DNA from: Dechloromonas agitata is5
Lineage (GTDB): Bacteria; Pseudomonadota; Gammaproteobacteria; Burkholderiales; Rhodocyclaceae
DNA length: 64,000 nucleotides
Assembly: GCF_000519045.1 (NCBI RefSeq)
Contig: NZ_KI912532.1
Coordinates: forward strand, 2,967,867 to 3,031,866
Reading direction: 5' to 3'
Shown: piece after piece, positions 19,123 through 28,845 of the stretch
How positions within the stretch are numbered: position 1 is the first letter of the stretch
Layout: the number at the start of each line of letters is the position of its first letter
The notes under the pieces: model-generated
The model's database searches: none
The model's input: the letters and a program-made list of their open reading frames with translations, nothing else
Told to the model about the DNA's origin: nothing
Position numbers and translations under genes: made by a program

Positions 19123-19923
19123 ATGGCCAAGGAAGTGGTGGCCGGAAAGCGAATTTCGATCCGCTTGGCCTGCGACATTTTCCAGGTGAGCGAGACCTGC
19201 TATCGGTATTCGGCCAAGAAGAATGCCGAGAATGAGGAAATCGCCGACTGGCTGATGCGGCTAACCGACAACCACCGCAACTGGGGATTTGGGCTGTGCT
19301 TCCTGTACCTGCGCAACGTGAAGGGCTTTGGTTGGAATCACAAGCGGGTGTATCGGATTTACCGGGAGTTGGAATTGAATCTGCGGATCAAGCCCAGGAA
19401 ACGGCTGGTGCGGGAGAAACCGGAACCGCTGGCCGTGCCGACTGCCATCAACCAGGTGTGGTCTATGGATTTCATGCATGACCAGCTCGAAGACGGGCGC
19501 TGTTTCCGGTTGTTCAATGTGATCGATGACTTCAACCGGGAAGCCCTGGGCATCGAGATCGATTTCTCGCTGCCGGCCGAGAGGGTGATCCGTGCCCTGG
19601 AGCAGATCATCGAATGGCGGGGGAAACCAGCCGCCATTCGATGTGACAATGGCCCGGAGAACATCAGCGGCCTGGTGCAAAACTGGGCAGAAAAGCGGCA
19701 GATCAAGATGGATTACATCCAGCCGGGCAAGCCCCAGCAGAACGCCTACGTCGAGCGCTTCAACCGGACAGTGCGCTACGAGTGGCTATCGCAATATTGC
19801 TGGGCAGACCTCGATGAAGTCCAGCTCTTCGCCACCCAGTGGATGTACGACTACAATCACGACCGCCCAAACATGGCCTTGGGCGGCATCACGCCAAAAC
19901 AGCGGCTGGCCATGGCCGCGTAG
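19123..19923 (+). CDS. IS3-family transposase OrfB (copy 2)
   Basis: Integrase-type catalytic protein with D in [10 protein letters not shown] in [10 protein letters not shown] and E in [11 protein letters not shown] all present. It differs from copy 1 by Val in KRLVREKP. Expected to be expressed by -1 frameshift from orfA. It could supply transposase in trans to copy 1. Confidence 0.93.
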   Translation: MAKEVVAGKRISIRLACDIFQVSETCYRYSAKKNAENEEIADWLMRLTDNHRNWGFGLCFLYLRNVKGFGWNHKRVYRIYRELELNLRIKPRKRLVREKPEPLAVPTAINQVWSMDFMHDQLEDGRCFRLFNVIDDFNREALGIEIDFSLPAERVIRALEQIIEWRGKPAAIRCDNGPENISGLVQNWAEKRQIKMDYIQPGKPQQNAYVERFNRTVRYEWLSQYCWADLDEVQLFATQWMYDYNHDRPNMALGGITPKQRLAMAA

Positions 19924-19973
19924 CTCTACTTCTGATCGCCCCTAATTCTGGGGGGATTACCCCACCAACCAAA

Positions 19974-20180
19974 CTACCCCATCCGTTTAATCAATTCGCG
20001 GATATCCTCCACGCGCCATGCAGTCGTTCGGGGGCCCAATTTGACCGGAGCGGGGAACTTGCCCAATCTGATCCCCGCCCACCATGCGGATTTGCTAACC
20101 GGGATAACCGCTAGGACTTGGGGCAATCGTGCGTACCCCTCCAACGGAATTAGTGCTGTATTCAGAACGGTATTTTCCAT
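19974..20180 (-). CDS. AlpA-family phage/island transcriptional regulator
   Basis: 68 residues containing the AlpA/MerR-like winged helix: EGYARLPQVLAVIPVSKSAW, WWAGIRLGKFPAPVKLG and AWRVEDIRELI. AlpA proteins act as excisionase-like activators of integrases in prophages and genomic islands. ATG 20180 follows AAGAAGGCACAATC; an in-frame ATG at 20210 has no ribosome site. The 3' end lies 12 bases from the IS copy 2 end. No integrase gene is visible next to it, so this is probably a remnant of the island's mobility module beside tRNA-Thr. Confidence 0.8.
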   Translation of the reverse strand: MENTVLNTALIPLEGYARLPQVLAVIPVSKSAWWAGIRLGKFPAPVKLGPRTTAWRVEDIRELIKRMG

Positions 20181-21009
20181 GATTGTGCCTTCTTGGACGT
20201 TGTTAAACATGGCACAAGCTTAATGAAACAGAAAGTCAATAAAGTTTTAAATCCGTCAATTTCCGGCATCAAAACAATCACAAACCATTGACTTTTAAGA
20301 ATAAATCATTAATCGAAATACTGCGTATCGGTGTCATCATTTGCCCTCTAAGGATCCCGAGATGGCAAAAGGTGCTAACTCCATCCCCTTCATCGGAAAC
20401 AGCCGAGATCGCTGGACAGAGGCATACTGAACAACGGACATTGGCGATTGCTAGGTTTTTTAAGCAAGACGCCTGATAGTCATACACCTTTGTCCAGGAC
20501 CAACTCAACTCAGCAGCCGCTATGTTGATGTTATAGCCGCAGTATTCCCACTTGAGCTGGACCCGTACACCTCTATATCGATTGAAGCCATAACGTCACT
20601 ACAAAGGTGGCAAAACTCATCGCCTCGACCTAAGGAAAGACTCGATGCTCGCGTTGCGGCAACATGCTAAGTGCCTTATTGAGTTGCCGATAACGATGCC
20701 GAAGTAGTATCCAGAGAGTTAGCGATTGATAGCTTGAGTCAAACAAATTCTTGTAGCCAAGAATCCTCATCTCAGGCTTGGCTGGGCTAAATACTCTGCT
20801 TTTTCTTGTCTAGACGAATTTAACTGATACAATCCGCCCCGCTTTGAGTCGTGACCACCGATCACGATCTGAGGAAGAAAGCAGCATCAAGCCTCAAGCG
20901 CATTGCACCTGATGGTATATCTGATGGTATCGAAAAGATCGAACCGGATGAAACAACGTAACCACGGCCAACACAGCGGTTACTTTGACCCCGTCAGGAG
21001 CACCAGGTT
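20181..21009. other. AT-rich island edge without genes
   Basis: About 830 bases between alpA and tRNA-Thr. The part next to alpA is very AT-rich and should hold the alpA promoter. Further right, CTGATGGTAT occurs twice close together (about 20,910-20,935) and TCGTGA/TCACGA form a small inverted repeat (about 20,851-20,869). No coding frame is credible, and no integrase or direct repeat of the tRNA end was found. Confidence 0.5.
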
Positions 21010-21084
<75 letters not shown>

Positions 21085-21145
21085 CCCGCTTACGGCCTTG
21101 CGGCCGAATCTCCGGTTTCCAGCTTGTCCCCGCCGGCAAGCCCTG

Positions 21146-21346
21146 TCAGGGCTTGGCGCCCTGCGGCATGCGCTGCTTCAGGGCAGCCAGGAATTCGCTG
21201 AAGCTGGTTTCCCGCACCGAAATGCAACTCAGCGTGTCGCGCAGGTTGAATGGGCCGTTGTCGCCCTGCCCGGCCATTGCCACACCCCGGCCAGTGCTGG
21301 CGTTAGCGGGTTGCGGGCGTAACGTCTGGGGATGGTTGGCTGACAT
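21146..21346 (-). CDS. Small hypothetical protein
   Basis: 66 residues from ATG 21346, which follows AAGGAGCACGATC. A longer frame to 21415 lacks a ribosome site. Polar, without signal peptide, membrane segment or known motif; the C-terminal half (CISVRETSFSEFLAALKQRM) could be a helix. It lies between tRNA-Thr and modB, on the opposite strand to modB. The good start signal and typical codon use make it likely real; its function is unknown. Confidence 0.55.
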   Translation of the reverse strand: MSANHPQTLRPQPANASTGRGVAMAGQGDNGPFNLRDTLSCISVRETSFSEFLAALKQRMPQGAKP

Positions 21347-21501
21347 GATCGTGCTCCTTGGTGACTCGACTGCAGTTTTACCCAGCCAGCGCAATTCTGC
21401 CGTGATGAAATTCACATGGAATCACACGCCGTGGCACCCGGCGTTTCGGAAAGTGGCCGCCCCTGTGTAAACTGCGCCCACCGCTCACCCGATCCCGGTC
21501 C

Positions 21502-22176
21502 ATGGACAGTCCCGATCTCGCCGCCGTCTGGCTGACGCTGAAGCTTGCCACGGTGGTCACCCTGTTGCTGCTCATCGTCGGCACGCCCCTCGCCTGGTGG
21601 CTGGCCCGCACGCGTTCGGCTTTCAAGGGGGCCGTGGGTGCGGTCGTCGCCTTGCCGCTGGTCTTGCCGCCGACCGTCCTCGGCTTCTACCTGCTCATCA
21701 CCATGGGGCCGAACGGGCCGATCGGGCAACTGACCCAGGCGCTCGGCCTCGGCCTGCTGCCTTTCACCTTTCCCGGCCTGGTCATCGCGTCGGTCATCTA
21801 TTCGCTGCCTTTTGTCGTGCAGCCCATCCAGAACGCCTTCGAGGCGATTGGCGACGGACCACTGGAGGTCGCCGCCACGCTGCGCGCCAGCCCGTGGGAC
21901 AGCTTCTGGTCGGTTGCCGTGCCGCTGGCCAGGCCCGGTTTCCTGTCCGGCGCCATCCTCGGCTTCGCCCATACGGTGGGCGAATTCGGCATCGTGCTGA
22001 TGATCGGCGGCAACATTCCGGAGAAGACGCGCGTCGTCTCGGTACAGATCTACGACCATGTCGAGGCGCTGGAATATACCCAGGCCCACTGGCTGGCCGG
22101 CGGCATGGTGCTGTTCAGCTTCGTCGTGCTGATGGCGCTGTACACCTTCAACCCGGCACGGAAGAAAACGCCATGA
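21502..22176 (+). CDS. modB: Molybdate ABC transporter permease ModB
   Basis: 224-residue inner-membrane permease of the molybdate/tungstate importer. Five hydrophobic segments are visible (starting [20 protein letters not shown]), with the cytoplasmic EAA loop [16 protein letters not shown]...[10 protein letters not shown] that couples to Mod[18 protein letters not shown] is a family signature. It overlaps modC by four bases (ATGA). No modA lies upstream; the neighbouring gene is an unrelated small one on the other strand. Confidence 0.95.
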   Translation: MDSPDLAAVWLTLKLATVVTLLLLIVGTPLAWWLARTRSAFKGAVGAVVALPLVLPPTVLGFYLLITMGPNGPIGQLTQALGLGLLPFTFPGLVIASVIYSLPFVVQPIQNAFEAIGDGPLEVAATLRASPWDSFWSVAVPLARPGFLSGAILGFAHTVGEFGIVLMIGGNIPEKTRVVSVQIYDHVEALEYTQAHWLAGGMVLFSFVVLMALYTFNPARKKTP

Positions 22177-23246
22177 GCGGCCAAATCGAAGCCCGCTTCC
22201 GTCTCGACCGCGGTGACTTCCGGCTCGATGTCGACCTGGCGCTGCCCGGTCACGGTGTCAGTGCGCTGTTTGGCCACTCCGGCTCGGGCAAGACGACCTG
22301 CCTGCGCGCCATGGCCGGCTTGCTGCGCACGCCGGGCGGCTATGTCGCGCTGAACGGCGAGATCTGGCAGGACGAAGCGCGCGGGCTATTTCTGCCGACC
22401 CACCGGCGCGCCCTCGGCATGGTGTTCCAGGATGCCGGGTTGTTCCCCCATCTGTCGGTACGCGGCAACATGGAGTTCGGGCAGCGGCGGGCCGCCGCCG
22501 GATCGGTCGCCCTGGGCGACATCGCCGAGCTGCTCGGCATCGCTCATCTGCTCGACCGACGACCGGCGCAACTGTCGGGTGGGGAGCGGCAGCGCGTCGC
22601 CATCGCCCGCGCCCTGCTCACCGCGCCGCGCGTGCTGCTGATGGACGAACCGCTGGCAGCGCTCGATCTCAAGCGCAAGCTGGAAATCCTGCCCTATCTC
22701 GAAAACCTGCATCGGGAACTGGACATTCCGGTCATCTACGTCAGTCACGCGCCGGACGAAGTGGCCCGCCTGGCCGATCATCTCGTCCTGCTCGATGCCG
22801 GCCGGGTCGTCGCCAGCGGCCCGCTCAACAGCGTGCTCAGCCGCACCGACCTGTCGGCCGTCTTCGCCGACGATGCCGGGGTTGTGCTCGAAACCCGCGT
22901 CGCCGAGCATGAAGCAGACGACCTGACGCGGCTCGAGTTTCCTGGCGGGACGATCTATGTGTCGCGGCGCCCGGAGGCGGTCGGTACCCGCCTGCGTTGC
23001 CGCATCCACGCCCGGGACGTCAGCCTGGCATTGGTTCCGGCCAGTCAGTCGAGCATCCTGAACTGCGTGGCGGCCACGGTGGTCGATCTTGCCCCGACCG
23101 AGACGCCCGGCCACATGCTCGTCCGCCTCGCCGTCGGCAGCGACCCGATGCTCGCCCGCATCACCCGGCGCTCAGCCGAAAAACTCGGCATCCGCCCTGG
23201 CCTTGCGCTGCGTGCCCAGATCAAGTCGGTCGCCTTGCTCGCCTGA
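22173..23246 (+). CDS. modC: Molybdate ABC transporter ATP-binding protein ModC
   Basis: 357 residues. Walker A is [14 protein letters not shown], the ABC signature is [15 protein letters not shown], Walker B is [12 protein letters not shown], and the H-loop is YVSHAPDEV. The C-terminal 65 residues form a TOBE/Mop domain ([20 protein letters not shown]) that binds oxyanion for feedback. The ATG overlaps the modB stop. It powers molybdate import for molybdoenzymes such as nitrate or perchlorate reductase; the substrate-binding partner ModA must be encoded elsewhere. Confidence 0.95.
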   Translation: MSGQIEARFRLDRGDFRLDVDLALPGHGVSALFGHSGSGKTTCLRAMAGLLRTPGGYVALNGEIWQDEARGLFLPTHRRALGMVFQDAGLFPHLSVRGNMEFGQRRAAAGSVALGDIAELLGIAHLLDRRPAQLSGGERQRVAIARALLTAPRVLLMDEPLAALDLKRKLEILPYLENLHRELDIPVIYVSHAPDEVARLADHLVLLDAGRVVASGPLNSVLSRTDLSAVFADDAGVVLETRVAEHEADDLTRLEFPGGTIYVSRRPEAVGTRLRCRIHARDVSLALVPASQSSILNCVAATVVDLAPTETPGHMLVRLAVGSDPMLARITRRSAEKLGIRPGLALRAQIKSVALLA

Positions 23247-23389
23247 GCAAGCAGCCACCTCGCGCCAGCCGCCACGGCCGGGGAGTGCGCACATCCTCAC
23301 GAATTTTCCAGTGAATTTGTCACTTTAGTCATAGTTTTGCTTGCATTGCCGCCGGCTGATGACGACAATAGCTGACACGTCCAGAAAAT

Positions 23390-25561
23390 ATGAAAAAAGC
23401 GATCTTTGGCAGCGCAATCCTGAAACGAAGCATGAAGTCCGCGATATTTCTCTCCGCCCTCGCTGCTTTCTGGACAGCCAACAGCCAGGCAGCCCCCCCG
23501 TCCATCGAGGACCTCGGCCTCGAGGATCTGGTCAAGACCGACATCACCTCGGTCTCGCGCAAGAGCCAGAGCCTGGCCGACGTGGCGGCGGCGGCCTTCG
23601 TCATTTCGTCGGAGGATATCCGGCGTTCCGGAGCCCAGGCGCTGCCCGACGTGCTGCGGATGGCGCCCGGCATCGAGGTGGCGCAGATCGACAGCGGCCG
23701 CTATGCCGTTTCGGCACGTGGCTTCAACGGCCGTTTCGCCAACAAGCTGCTGGTGCTGGTCGATGGCCGCAGCATCTATCACCCGCTGTTCTCCGGCGTC
23801 ATGTGGGAGCTCGATCCGGCGCCGCTCGACGACATCGAGCGCATCGAGATCATCCGCGGAGCCGGCGCCGTGATGTGGGGTGCCAATGCGGTCAATGGCG
23901 TGATCAACATCATTACCCGCCACAGCCGCAGCCAGGCTGGCGGGGCGATCAACGTCGGGGCGGGAACGCAGGGAGCCGGCAATGTCTACGCCCGCCTCGG
24001 CCGGGCCGACCAATCCGGCTCGAGCTGGAAGCTGTCTGCCCAGGGGCGGCACAAGGAACCCTCGAAGCAATATGCCAACCGCCAGGATTCAGACGACCGG
24101 CTGAGCAATGCCGTCGTCGATTTTCGCTTCGACCGTGACCTGAACGCCGGCCGCGACCTGAGCGTCTGGGCCAACGCCTCGCTTTCGACGCTCGACGACC
24201 TGTGGATGATCAACCCGCAATTCCGGACCGTGACCATTCCGGGTCTCGGCCCGACTGCGGTCTTCGCCGGCATCACCCCGATCAGGCTGCGCCAGACGAC
24301 GGAAAGCCAGAGCCTGGTCGGCCGCTATCGCTGGCTGAGCGATAGCGGCGTCGAGTCCTCGGTGCAGCTATCGGCCAACCGCTCTAGCATCGATATCGAC
24401 CACGTCATCAAGGAAGAGCGCACCACCTTCGATGTGGACTACCAGTCCCGCTACTCCTTCGCCGCTCACGACCTGTTGTGGGGCTTCTCCCACCGCAGTT
24501 CATCGGACGACATCACCGTGCCGGGCACGGCAACCGATTATCTCGGCATCGATCGAACCGCCTACACCCAGCGCAACTCCGGCATCTTCCTGCACGACGA
24601 CTGGACACTCCTGCCGGAGACCCTCAAGCTCGGACTCGGCATCCGCTGGGATCATGCCAGCCGCAACGGCAGCTACATATCACCCAATGCCACGCTATTG
24701 TGGACGCCGTCGCGCAGCGACTCGATCTGGTTCAAGTACGCCGAGGCTCCACGCACGATGGCCCGCGCCGAGCAGGACATCTCGGTCTTTTCGAGCGTCA
24801 ACGTGACCAACTCCGGTGGTCTCAGCATCCCGACCTTCATTTTTGCCTTGCCGGGCAGCCGGGCCGGTTTGCGGGCAGAACGGACGCAAGGCGTCGAGAT
24901 TGGCTACCGCAAACAGTTCTCGCCCGCGTTGAGCGGGGACATCAGTCTCTACCGCTACCGCTACACCGACCTGCGCGGCGGCTCCCTGGGCAGCCTCTAC
25001 AGCTGCTCGCCAGCCTTTCCCGGCTATGTGGCGGGCGCCTGTCCGGCAGCACTCCAGGGCAAGGCTGCCTATTACGCGACAAGCCAGGTGGCCAATGAAC
25101 TGGCCGGCTGGAGCAATGGCGCCGAGCTTTCCATCGACTGGCTGGCCACCCCCGACTGGCGCCTGCAGTTGTCGTACAGCTGGAGCCAGCTGGACATGAA
25201 CGAGTACAGCAACACGGCCCAGCAAAACATGGCCCGCTTCCAAGAAAAGTCCACGCCCCGCCACTATGGCTCGCTGCGCTCGCAATGGAATATCGATACC
25301 CGGCAACAACTCGATCTCTGGCTGCGCACATCGGGCGGTTTCGAGCGCTACAACGCGCCCTACACCACGTCCATCCGCGTCCCCGGCTATGTGACGATCG
25401 ACCTGCGCTACGCCTACCGTTTCGACCGCAATCTCGAAGTCGCCCTGATCGGGCGCAACCTGATCGGTGCCCGCCGCTTCGAGTACATTTCCGACTACAT
25501 CTCCAGCGTCGCCACCGAACTGGCGCCGTCGCTGATGCTGACCACCCGCTGGGCGTTCTGA
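23390..25561 (+). CDS. TonB-dependent outer-membrane receptor (first of operon)
   Basis: 723 residues. A signal peptide ends near ANSQAA. The plug domain spans about residues 45-170 (DVLRMAPGIEVAQIDSGRY, LVLVDGRSIYHPLFSG, IEIIRGAGAVMWGANAVNGV), followed by a 22-strand barrel ending in a terminal Phe (TTRWAF), the usual BAM signal. ATG 23390 gives a long n-region; ATG 23432 (MKSAIFLSAL) would give a more standard signal peptide. It probably imports a chelated metal or other large ligand, and the plug resembles those of vitamin B12/siderophore receptors, but the ligand is unknown. It leads an operon with a YfiR protein, a histidine kinase, a phosphodiesterase and a second receptor. Confidence 0.92.
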   Translation: MKKAIFGSAILKRSMKSAIFLSALAAFWTANSQAAPPSIEDLGLEDLVKTDITSVSRKSQSLADVAAAAFVISSEDIRRSGAQALPDVLRMAPGIEVAQIDSGRYAVSARGFNGRFANKLLVLVDGRSIYHPLFSGVMWELDPAPLDDIERIEIIRGAGAVMWGANAVNGVINIITRHSRSQAGGAINVGAGTQGAGNVYARLGRADQSGSSWKLSAQGRHKEPSKQYANRQDSDDRLSNAVVDFRFDRDLNAGRDLSVWANASLSTLDDLWMINPQFRTVTIPGLGPTAVFAGITPIRLRQTTESQSLVGRYRWLSDSGVESSVQLSANRSSIDIDHVIKEERTTFDVDYQSRYSFAAHDLLWGFSHRSSSDDITVPGTATDYLGIDRTAYTQRNSGIFLHDDWTLLPETLKLGLGIRWDHASRNGSYISPNATLLWTPSRSDSIWFKYAEAPRTMARAEQDISVFSSVNVTNSGGLSIPTFIFALPGSRAGLRAERTQGVEIGYRKQFSPALSGDISLYRYRYTDLRGGSLGSLYSCSPAFPGYVAGACPAALQGKAAYYATSQVANELAGWSNGAELSIDWLATPDWRLQLSYSWSQLDMNEYSNTAQQNMARFQEKSTPRHYGSLRSQWNIDTRQQLDLWLRTSGGFERYNAPYTTSIRVPGYVTIDLRYAYRFDRNLEVALIGRNLIGARRFEYISDYISSVATELAPSLMLTTRWAF

Positions 25562-25568
25562 GCAAAGC

Positions 25569-26111
25569 ATGGCCCGCCCACTGCTTCGACGCCTCGTCCA
25601 TCGCCTGGCACTGGCCATCTGCCTGGCACTGGCGATACCGTCGACCTTCGGCGAAGTGACCTCGGAGTCGCAACTGAAGGCGGCCTACCTGGTCAATTTC
25701 CTGAAATATGTCGAATGGCCGGCCAGCCGCAGCACCATCAATATCTGCCTGTTCGGCCGCGACAGCCTCGGCCCCTACCTCGCCGGCTACGAGGGTCGCC
25801 AGATCGCCGGCCGCGAACTGCGTATCCGCAAGGTTAGCAGCCCGGAACAACTGACCGACTGCCAGGAACTGTTCATCCCGGAAACCGAGGAAGCCCGCGT
25901 CGGCGCGGTGCTGCGCTGGGTGGACCGGCAGCCGATCCTGACGGTCAGCGATGTCGAAACCTTCACCCGTGACGGCGGTGCCATCGCGCTGATCCGCACC
26001 GACAGCCGCCTGCAGTTCGACGTCAATCACGAGGCGATCGGCCGGGCCGGCCTGAAAGCCAGTTCACAAATGCTGCGCCTGGCGCGGCAGATCGTCGGAG
26101 GCAGCCGATGA
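25569..26111 (+). CDS. YfiR-family (DUF4154) periplasmic protein
   Basis: 180 residues with a signal peptide (about 1-28) and the YfiR core: [20 protein letters not shown], then [10 protein letters not shown], and late [16 protein letters not shown] and [20 protein letters not shown]. In Pseudomonas, YfiR is a periplasmic inhibitor of the CHASE8-containing cyclase YfiN. It begins seven bases after the receptor stop and overlaps the kinase start by four bases (ATGA). Because the next gene encodes a CHASE8-type sensor kinase, this protein most likely controls that kinase from the periplasm. Confidence 0.9.
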   Translation: MARPLLRRLVHRLALAICLALAIPSTFGEVTSESQLKAAYLVNFLKYVEWPASRSTINICLFGRDSLGPYLAGYEGRQIAGRELRIRKVSSPEQLTDCQELFIPETEEARVGAVLRWVDRQPILTVSDVETFTRDGGAIALIRTDSRLQFDVNHEAIGRAGLKASSQMLRLARQIVGGSR

Positions 26112-28843
26112 AACGCGACCTGCCCATCCGCCGCCGCCTGGCCCTGATCATTGCCGTCTCGCTCGGCATCAGCCTGCTGCTCACCTCGCTGTTCTTCGCC
26201 GCCCGCCAGATCGACCACCGACGCAGCGCCAAGCTGACCGAACTGCGCTCGATGGCCGAGGTCATCGCCTTCAACGCAACGGCCGTCGTCGAGTTCCAGG
26301 ACCGGCCGGCCGCCGAACACCTGTTCGCACCGCTCGGCTTGTATCCGGACATCGTCGCTGCCGACATGAGCAACAGCGATGGCAGCTTCTCTTATCCCTA
26401 CCAGCAGCCGGGTGCCCAGCCGCCCGCGGCCGAACATCGCCAGCCGAGGCTGGCCAATGGCCACCGGCAGATCGCCGACTGGCGGCACGTCACGACCATT
26501 GTCCCGATCGTGATGAACGGGAGGCGGGTCGGCTCCGTGGCCTTGACCGCCAGCCTGCAGCGCGTCTGGGGCGACGTTGCCGTCGAGTTCGCAACGATGA
26601 CGGTGGCCGCCATCGCCGCCTTCCTCATTGCGCTACTCATCGCCCACCGCATGCAGCGCTCGCTGCTCGCCGCCCTCGGCTCGCTGACCGATACGGCCAA
26701 CCGCGTCGCCAGCACCAAGAATTACAGCGAACGGGCGCACAAGCACTCGAATGACGAGATCGGCCAACTTGCCGACGCCTTCAATACGATGCTGATCGAG
26801 ATCGCCGACCGGGACGTGGAACTGGCCCGGCATCGGGAGCACCTCGAGGAGGAAGTCGCCCGCCGCACCGCGGAACTGTTGCTCGCCAAGGAAGCCGCCG
26901 AAGGCGCCAACCGGGCGAAGAGCGCCTTCCTGGCCAACATGAGCCACGAAATCCGCACGCCGATGAACGGCATCATCGGCGTCGCCGACCTGCTGGCTGC
27001 CAGCCGCCTGACGCCCCAGCAGCAAAGCCAGCTGGCCACCCTGCGCGGCTCGGCCGACTCGTTACTCTTCCTGCTCAACGACATTCTCGACTTCTCGCGC
27101 ATCGAGGCCGGCGGCCTGCAACTGGAAAAGCTGCCCTTCAATTTCCGTGATGTGATCGGCCAGGTCGCCCAGTCCTTCGCCCCGGCGGCTCGCAAGAAGG
27201 GGCTGGCCCTGTGGTTCGACATCGATCCATCGCTACCCGAGCACATCCTCGGCGACAAGTACCGGCTGGGCCAGATCATCAACAACCTGGTCAACAACGC
27301 CGTCAAATTCACGAACAGCGGCAGCATCCGCATTTCCTGCCACCCCGCAACGGCAGCCGATGGACGGGAGTATCTGCAGATACTGGTCCGCGATACGGGC
27401 ATCGGCATCAGCGACGAGGCCCTGCACGACATCTTTTCCCCCTTCCGCCAGGCCGACAACAGCATGAGCCGGCGCTTCGGCGGCAGCGGCCTCGGCCTGG
27501 CCATCGTCCATGACCTGGTGCACCTGATGGGCGGCGAGATCAAGGTGGACAGCACGCTCGGCAAGGGGTCGCGCTTTACCATCGCCTTGCCGATGACCCA
27601 TGGCACCGGACTCAATCGCCGCCTGCCGGAATGGATGCCGCAACTGCGTGGCCGGCGCGTCGTGGTTGCCTGCAACGATGCAGCACGCCGCCAGCACTGG
27701 TTGAACCTGCTGCGCTGGGCGGGCATCGAAGCCACTTCCGGCATCGGCAACGCCAAACCTGCCGGCTTCATGGCCGATGCCCTCCTGGTCGAGGATGACA
27801 CCGATTTCCGCAACATCCTGGAACTGCGCGACACCTGGCCGGATGCGCCGGTGTTGATGGTGCTCGGCGTAGGCAGCCCGGAAGGCCAGGCCCAGCCCAT
27901 GCCTGAATGGGTCGAGGGCGAATTGCATGAACCCTTCGGCGACCTTGCGCTGTGGACAGAACTGGCCCAGGTCTGGGACCTGGCCGAGGAGGACGAAGCA
28001 AGGGCCGAGGAAGGCGGCACCCTGCATTTCGGCGCCCGCGTGCTGATGGTCGAGGACAACGAAACCAATCGCCTGATCCTCGAACAGATCCTGACTGCCC
28101 TGGGCTGCAGCGTCAGCCAGGCCACCAACGGCCAGGAAGCGCTGGACATCCTGAACCGGCAGGCCTTCGACCTGGTGCTGATGGACGTCCAGATGCCGGT
28201 GATGGACGGCCTCACCGCAGCCAGTCTGATTCGCCAACGCGAGATGGCGCAGGGCCTGCCGCGCCGGCCGATCATCGCCCTGACGGCCAATGCGCTGACC
28301 GGCGACCGCGAAATGTGCCTGCAAGCCGGCATGGACGACTATGTTCCCAAGCCGGTCACCATCGGCAGCCTGAGCACGGCCATGCTGCGCTGGCTGCCGG
28401 CCAGCCGCATCGTCGCCGGAGAGGGCGAGAGCGAACAGCCCCCCGGCCACACTCCGCAGCCGGCCCCCGCCCTGCCCGCCGTGCCCACCTTCGATTTCCG
28501 CGACCTGCGCACCAGCCTGGGCAAAGCGGCGGACAGCGTGATTCCGAACATCGTCAACTCCTACCTGCGCGAGGGCAAGGCGCATGTCACTGTGCTGGCC
28601 ACCATTGGCGAGGATTTCGACCTCGAACGCATCACCCGCATCGTGCATAACCTGAAGAGCTCGAGCGCCGCACTCGGCCTCAAGGACTTCGCAGAACGCT
28701 GCAAGGCCGCCGAAACAGCGGCCCGGGCGGCACAGAAGGACAAGGTCAGGGAACTGGCGCCGGGCATCGTCGCCGGCTTCGAAGTCGTCCGCCAGGCGGC
28801 GGAAGACATGCTGGCCGAACTGACACAAGGCGGAGGTCGGTGA
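26108..28843 (+). CDS. CHASE8 hybrid histidine kinase with two receivers and HPt
   Basis: 911 residues: TM1 (about 10-32), periplasmic CHASE8-like region (35-155; [19 protein letters not shown]), TM2 (163-180), HAMP, coiled coil, HisKA with His280 ([12 protein letters not shown]), and HATPase ([27 protein letters not shown]). Then comes a first receiver that is degenerate (ACND at the acidic pocket, [10 protein letters not shown] in place of the DxxMP core), a second intact receiver with Asp693 ([13 protein letters not shown]), and an HPt domain with His847 ([13 protein letters not shown]). It forms a full phosphorelay whose terminal HPt can feed the adjacent REC-EAL protein. CHASE8 is the partner domain of YfiR, encoded just upstream. 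Confidence 0.92.
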   Translation: MKRDLPIRRRLALIIAVSLGISLLLTSLFFAARQIDHRRSAKLTELRSMAEVIAFNATAVVEFQDRPAAEHLFAPLGLYPDIVAADMSNSDGSFSYPYQQPGAQPPAAEHRQPRLANGHRQIADWRHVTTIVPIVMNGRRVGSVALTASLQRVWGDVAVEFATMTVAAIAAFLIALLIAHRMQRSLLAALGSLTDTANRVASTKNYSERAHKHSNDEIGQLADAFNTMLIEIADRDVELARHREHLEEEVARRTAELLLAKEAAEGANRAKSAFLANMSHEIRTPMNGIIGVADLLAASRLTPQQQSQLATLRGSADSLLFLLNDILDFSRIEAGGLQLEKLPFNFRDVIGQVAQSFAPAARKKGLALWFDIDPSLPEHILGDKYRLGQIINNLVNNAVKFTNSGSIRISCHPATAADGREYLQILVRDTGIGISDEALHDIFSPFRQADNSMSRRFGGSGLGLAIVHDLVHLMGGEIKVDSTLGKGSRFTIALPMTHGTGLNRRLPEWMPQLRGRRVVVACNDAARRQHWLNLLRWAGIEATSGIGNAKPAGFMADALLVEDDTDFRNILELRDTWPDAPVLMVLGVGSPEGQAQPMPEWVEGELHEPFGDLALWTELAQVWDLAEEDEARAEEGGTLHFGARVLMVEDNETNRLILEQILTALGCSVSQATNGQEALDILNRQAFDLVLMDVQMPVMDGLTAASLIRQREMAQGLPRRPIIALTANALTGDREMCLQAGMDDYVPKPVTIGSLSTAMLRWLPASRIVAGEGESEQPPGHTPQPAPALPAVPTFDFRDLRTSLGKAADSVIPNIVNSYLREGKAHVTVLATIGEDFDLERITRIVHNLKSSSAALGLKDFAERCKAAETAARAAQKDKVRELAPGIVAGFEVVRQAAEDMLAELTQGGGR

Positions 28844-28845
28844 GC

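Larger units (their letters stand above)
18772..19961 (+). mobile_element. IS3-family element, copy 2 (1190 bp)
   Basis: Same length, ends (GGTAATCCCCCC and its inverse) and genes as the copy at 4594-5783, with a single difference noticed (T at 19409 for G at 5231, Val for Gly in OrfB). Flanks CTG on the left and CCA on the right do not form a duplication, unlike copy 1. Near-identity means very recent transposition or recombination between copies. Direct orientation relative to copy 1 would allow loss of the 14 kb between them. Confidence 0.95.

Noticed and set aside
4594-19961. Composite transposon bounded by the two identical IS copies
   Set aside because: Copy 1 has its own 4-bp duplication, and the outer flanks of the pair do not match, so the 14 kb did not move as one unit.
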